Origin: Argyresthia goedartella
Taxonomy: Eukaryota > Arthropoda > Insecta > Lepidoptera > Argyresthiidae
Direction of reading: 5' to 3'
Length of the DNA stretch: 64,000 nucleotides
Assembly (NCBI GenBank): GCA_949825045.1
Contig: OX463814.1
Coordinates: forward strand, 29,344,383 to 29,408,382
Shown here: piece after piece, positions 63,129-64,000 of the stretch
How the letters are laid out: every line of letters begins with the position of its first letter
How positions within the stretch are numbered: the first letter of the stretch is position 1
The notes under the pieces: model-generated
Told to the model about the DNA's origin: nothing
The model's database searches: none
Seen by the model: the letters and a program-made list of their open reading frames with translations, nothing else
Made by a program: the position numbers and the translations under genes

Positions 63129-64000
63129 TTAAGTGACTACAACTAGGTAGACACAACATCCGTAGCCCTTACTACTGCCATCACAGTATCCTACAAGATG
63201 GATTTGTAGAGGATTTGAAGGCAAGACTAGTCGGGGCAGTTTTACATCCTGTATGTCAGAGAAGTTAGCAGCTAGAAGATGCCATTGTTTAGCTAAATCG
63301 CTCGGGATCGGTTCATCCCATGTCAGTTTAAGACGCCACATTTCCTGCAATAACAGTTTGGCAGAAAATATTATTGGGTTAATCCAACCGAGTGGATCGA
63401 ATATTCTTGCCACGATTGACAGAATTGATCGTTTTGTGAATTCGACTTTGCAGTCGTCATGGAATACGAATGAGAAACAGTCCTTTACTGGATCCCACTT
63501 GATACCTAATATTTTAAGTGCGGGCTCATTAGATTTCTCTAAAACTTTCGGCAACTGACAATGCTCTTTTGGACGATCAGCGAGTAACTCAGGAGTATTT
63601 GTGCTCCATTTTCTGAGTTCCATCTTACCTAGACTGAGCAGAGCAGTAATCTCCTTCTTAAGAGTCTGAGCCTCTTCTAAAGTTGATGCGCCGGTGGTGA
63701 CGTCATCCATAAATGTTTCCTCGTGCACAGCTCGAGCTGCAAGTGGATAGTCTGACTCATGATCATCAGCTAATTTACGCAGAGTCCTTATAGCGAGGTA
63801 TGGGGAGCTGCTAACGCCATACGTTACGGTATTTAGCTCATACTCTTTTAACGGATCATTTGGAGCTTCCCGCCACAAGATATGTTGGTAAGGCCTATCT
63901 TCAGGTCTAATAAGCAGTTGCCTATACATTTTGCAAATGTCGGCGGTGAATACTACAGCGTGCAGGCGAAACTTAGTTACTAAGTCGATGATATCGATTT
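63129..64000 (-). pseudogene. BEL/Pao reverse transcriptase and RNase H start, 5' end outside the window
   Basis: The frame is open from the window edge: DIIDLVTKFRLHAVVFTADI, CKMYRQLLIRPEDRPYQHIL, TYGVSSSPYLAIRTLRKLAD and the catalytic EETFMDDVTTGAST (DD box). Next come KMELRKWSTNTPELLADRP, LGIKWDPVKDCFSF, SILSIVARIFDPLGWINPI, then the RNase H start VGYCDGSSKGYGCCVYL. It ends at an in-frame TAA (63129-63131). The YCDxSxKGYG box carries the first RNase H Asp. Order and motifs are those of BEL/Pao pol. The stop plus a frameshift in the next 90 bp split what should be one polyprotein. Confidence 0.9.

Larger units (their letters stand above)
61144..64000 (-). mobile_element. BEL/Pao LTR retrotransposon, pol region, runs off the right edge
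   Basis: The minus-strand order is reverse transcriptase (64000 to about 63300), RNase H (about 63290 to 62800) and integrase with the pol C-terminus (about 62800 to 61144). Gag, protease, the N-terminal part of RT and the 5' LTR lie beyond the window. It is a different family from the element at 31963-33868. A break between RT and RNase H disables the polyprotein. No envelope-like frame is seen. Confidence 0.9.

Noticed and set aside
61144..64000. Endogenous retrovirus or errantivirus
   Set aside because: RT and integrase motifs are BEL/Pao type and no envelope-like frame is visible in the window.

Overview
This is eukaryotic nuclear DNA, most likely from a moth or butterfly. The inference rests on repeat content. 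There are tRNA-derived SINEs of the type scattered through lepidopteran genomes, a CR1-group LINE with a TGATTTT-type tail, BEL/Pao LTR retrotransposons, RTE, Jockey-like and R1-like LINEs, and several copies of a short dispersed repeat beginning near GGTCAAGTGCGAGTC and ending near GGTACGGAACCCTAAAAA. The DNA is AT-rich. I found no convincing host protein gene, no rRNA, no functional tRNA gene and no CRISPR array. Host exons too short or too unfamiliar to recognise from sequence alone could still be present.

Layout. 1-10 kb: short tandem repeats, a CR1/Jockey-group LINE fragment (3223-4592, minus), SINE remnants and the zinc-finger C-terminus of another LINE (9287-9790, minus). 10-18 kb: hairpins, a nested foldback structure (11774-12029), copies of the dispersed repeats, and a decayed Tc1/mariner-superfamily transposase fragment (14766-15082). 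18.1-19.5 kb: a 66-70 bp minisatellite interrupted by a 120 bp hairpin MITE. 19.8-21.3 kb: a decayed R1-like LINE. 21.3-25 kb: nothing recognised except one weak repeat pair and a 50 bp LINE insertion with 12 bp target-site duplications (TSDs). 25.3-26.3 kb: an RT remnant and the C-terminus of an invertebrate retroelement-type protein. 27-30 kb: nothing recognised.

32-37 kb: an internally deleted BEL/Pao element with both LTRs and a 5 bp TSD (31963-33868), two RTE-clade fragments (one with a 12 bp TSD) and a SINE. 37.3-42 kb: a degenerate LINE that carries OTU-type cysteine protease modules, twice, ahead of an APE-type endonuclease; it is interrupted by a CR1-type LINE 3' end. 42.2-43.9 kb: a Tc1/mariner-superfamily transposon with 32 bp perfect terminal repeats, TA target sites and a transposase that appears to have one intron. 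45 kb: two abutting SINEs. 46.3-50.1 kb: a nearly complete but dead Jockey-like LINE whose ORF1 resembles the baculovirus FP-protein/L1 ORF1 type. 51.5-54.8 kb: dispersed repeats and a 161 bp MITE. 55.4-58.7 kb: a SINE split by a young CR1-group LINE with an uninterrupted 919-codon frame. 60-64 kb: a Jockey-like fragment, then the pol region of a second BEL/Pao element that runs off the right edge.

The genes do not form a pathway. The window reads as layered transposition into heterochromatin-like or intergenic DNA. The nesting gives relative ages: SINE before CR1 LINE; dispersed repeat before Tc1-like element; minisatellite before hairpin MITE; OTU LINE before CR1 3' end. The most unusual items are the OTU-APE LINE, the intron-bearing transposon, the hairpin inside the minisatellite, and the SINE/LINE nest whose empty site can be read directly.
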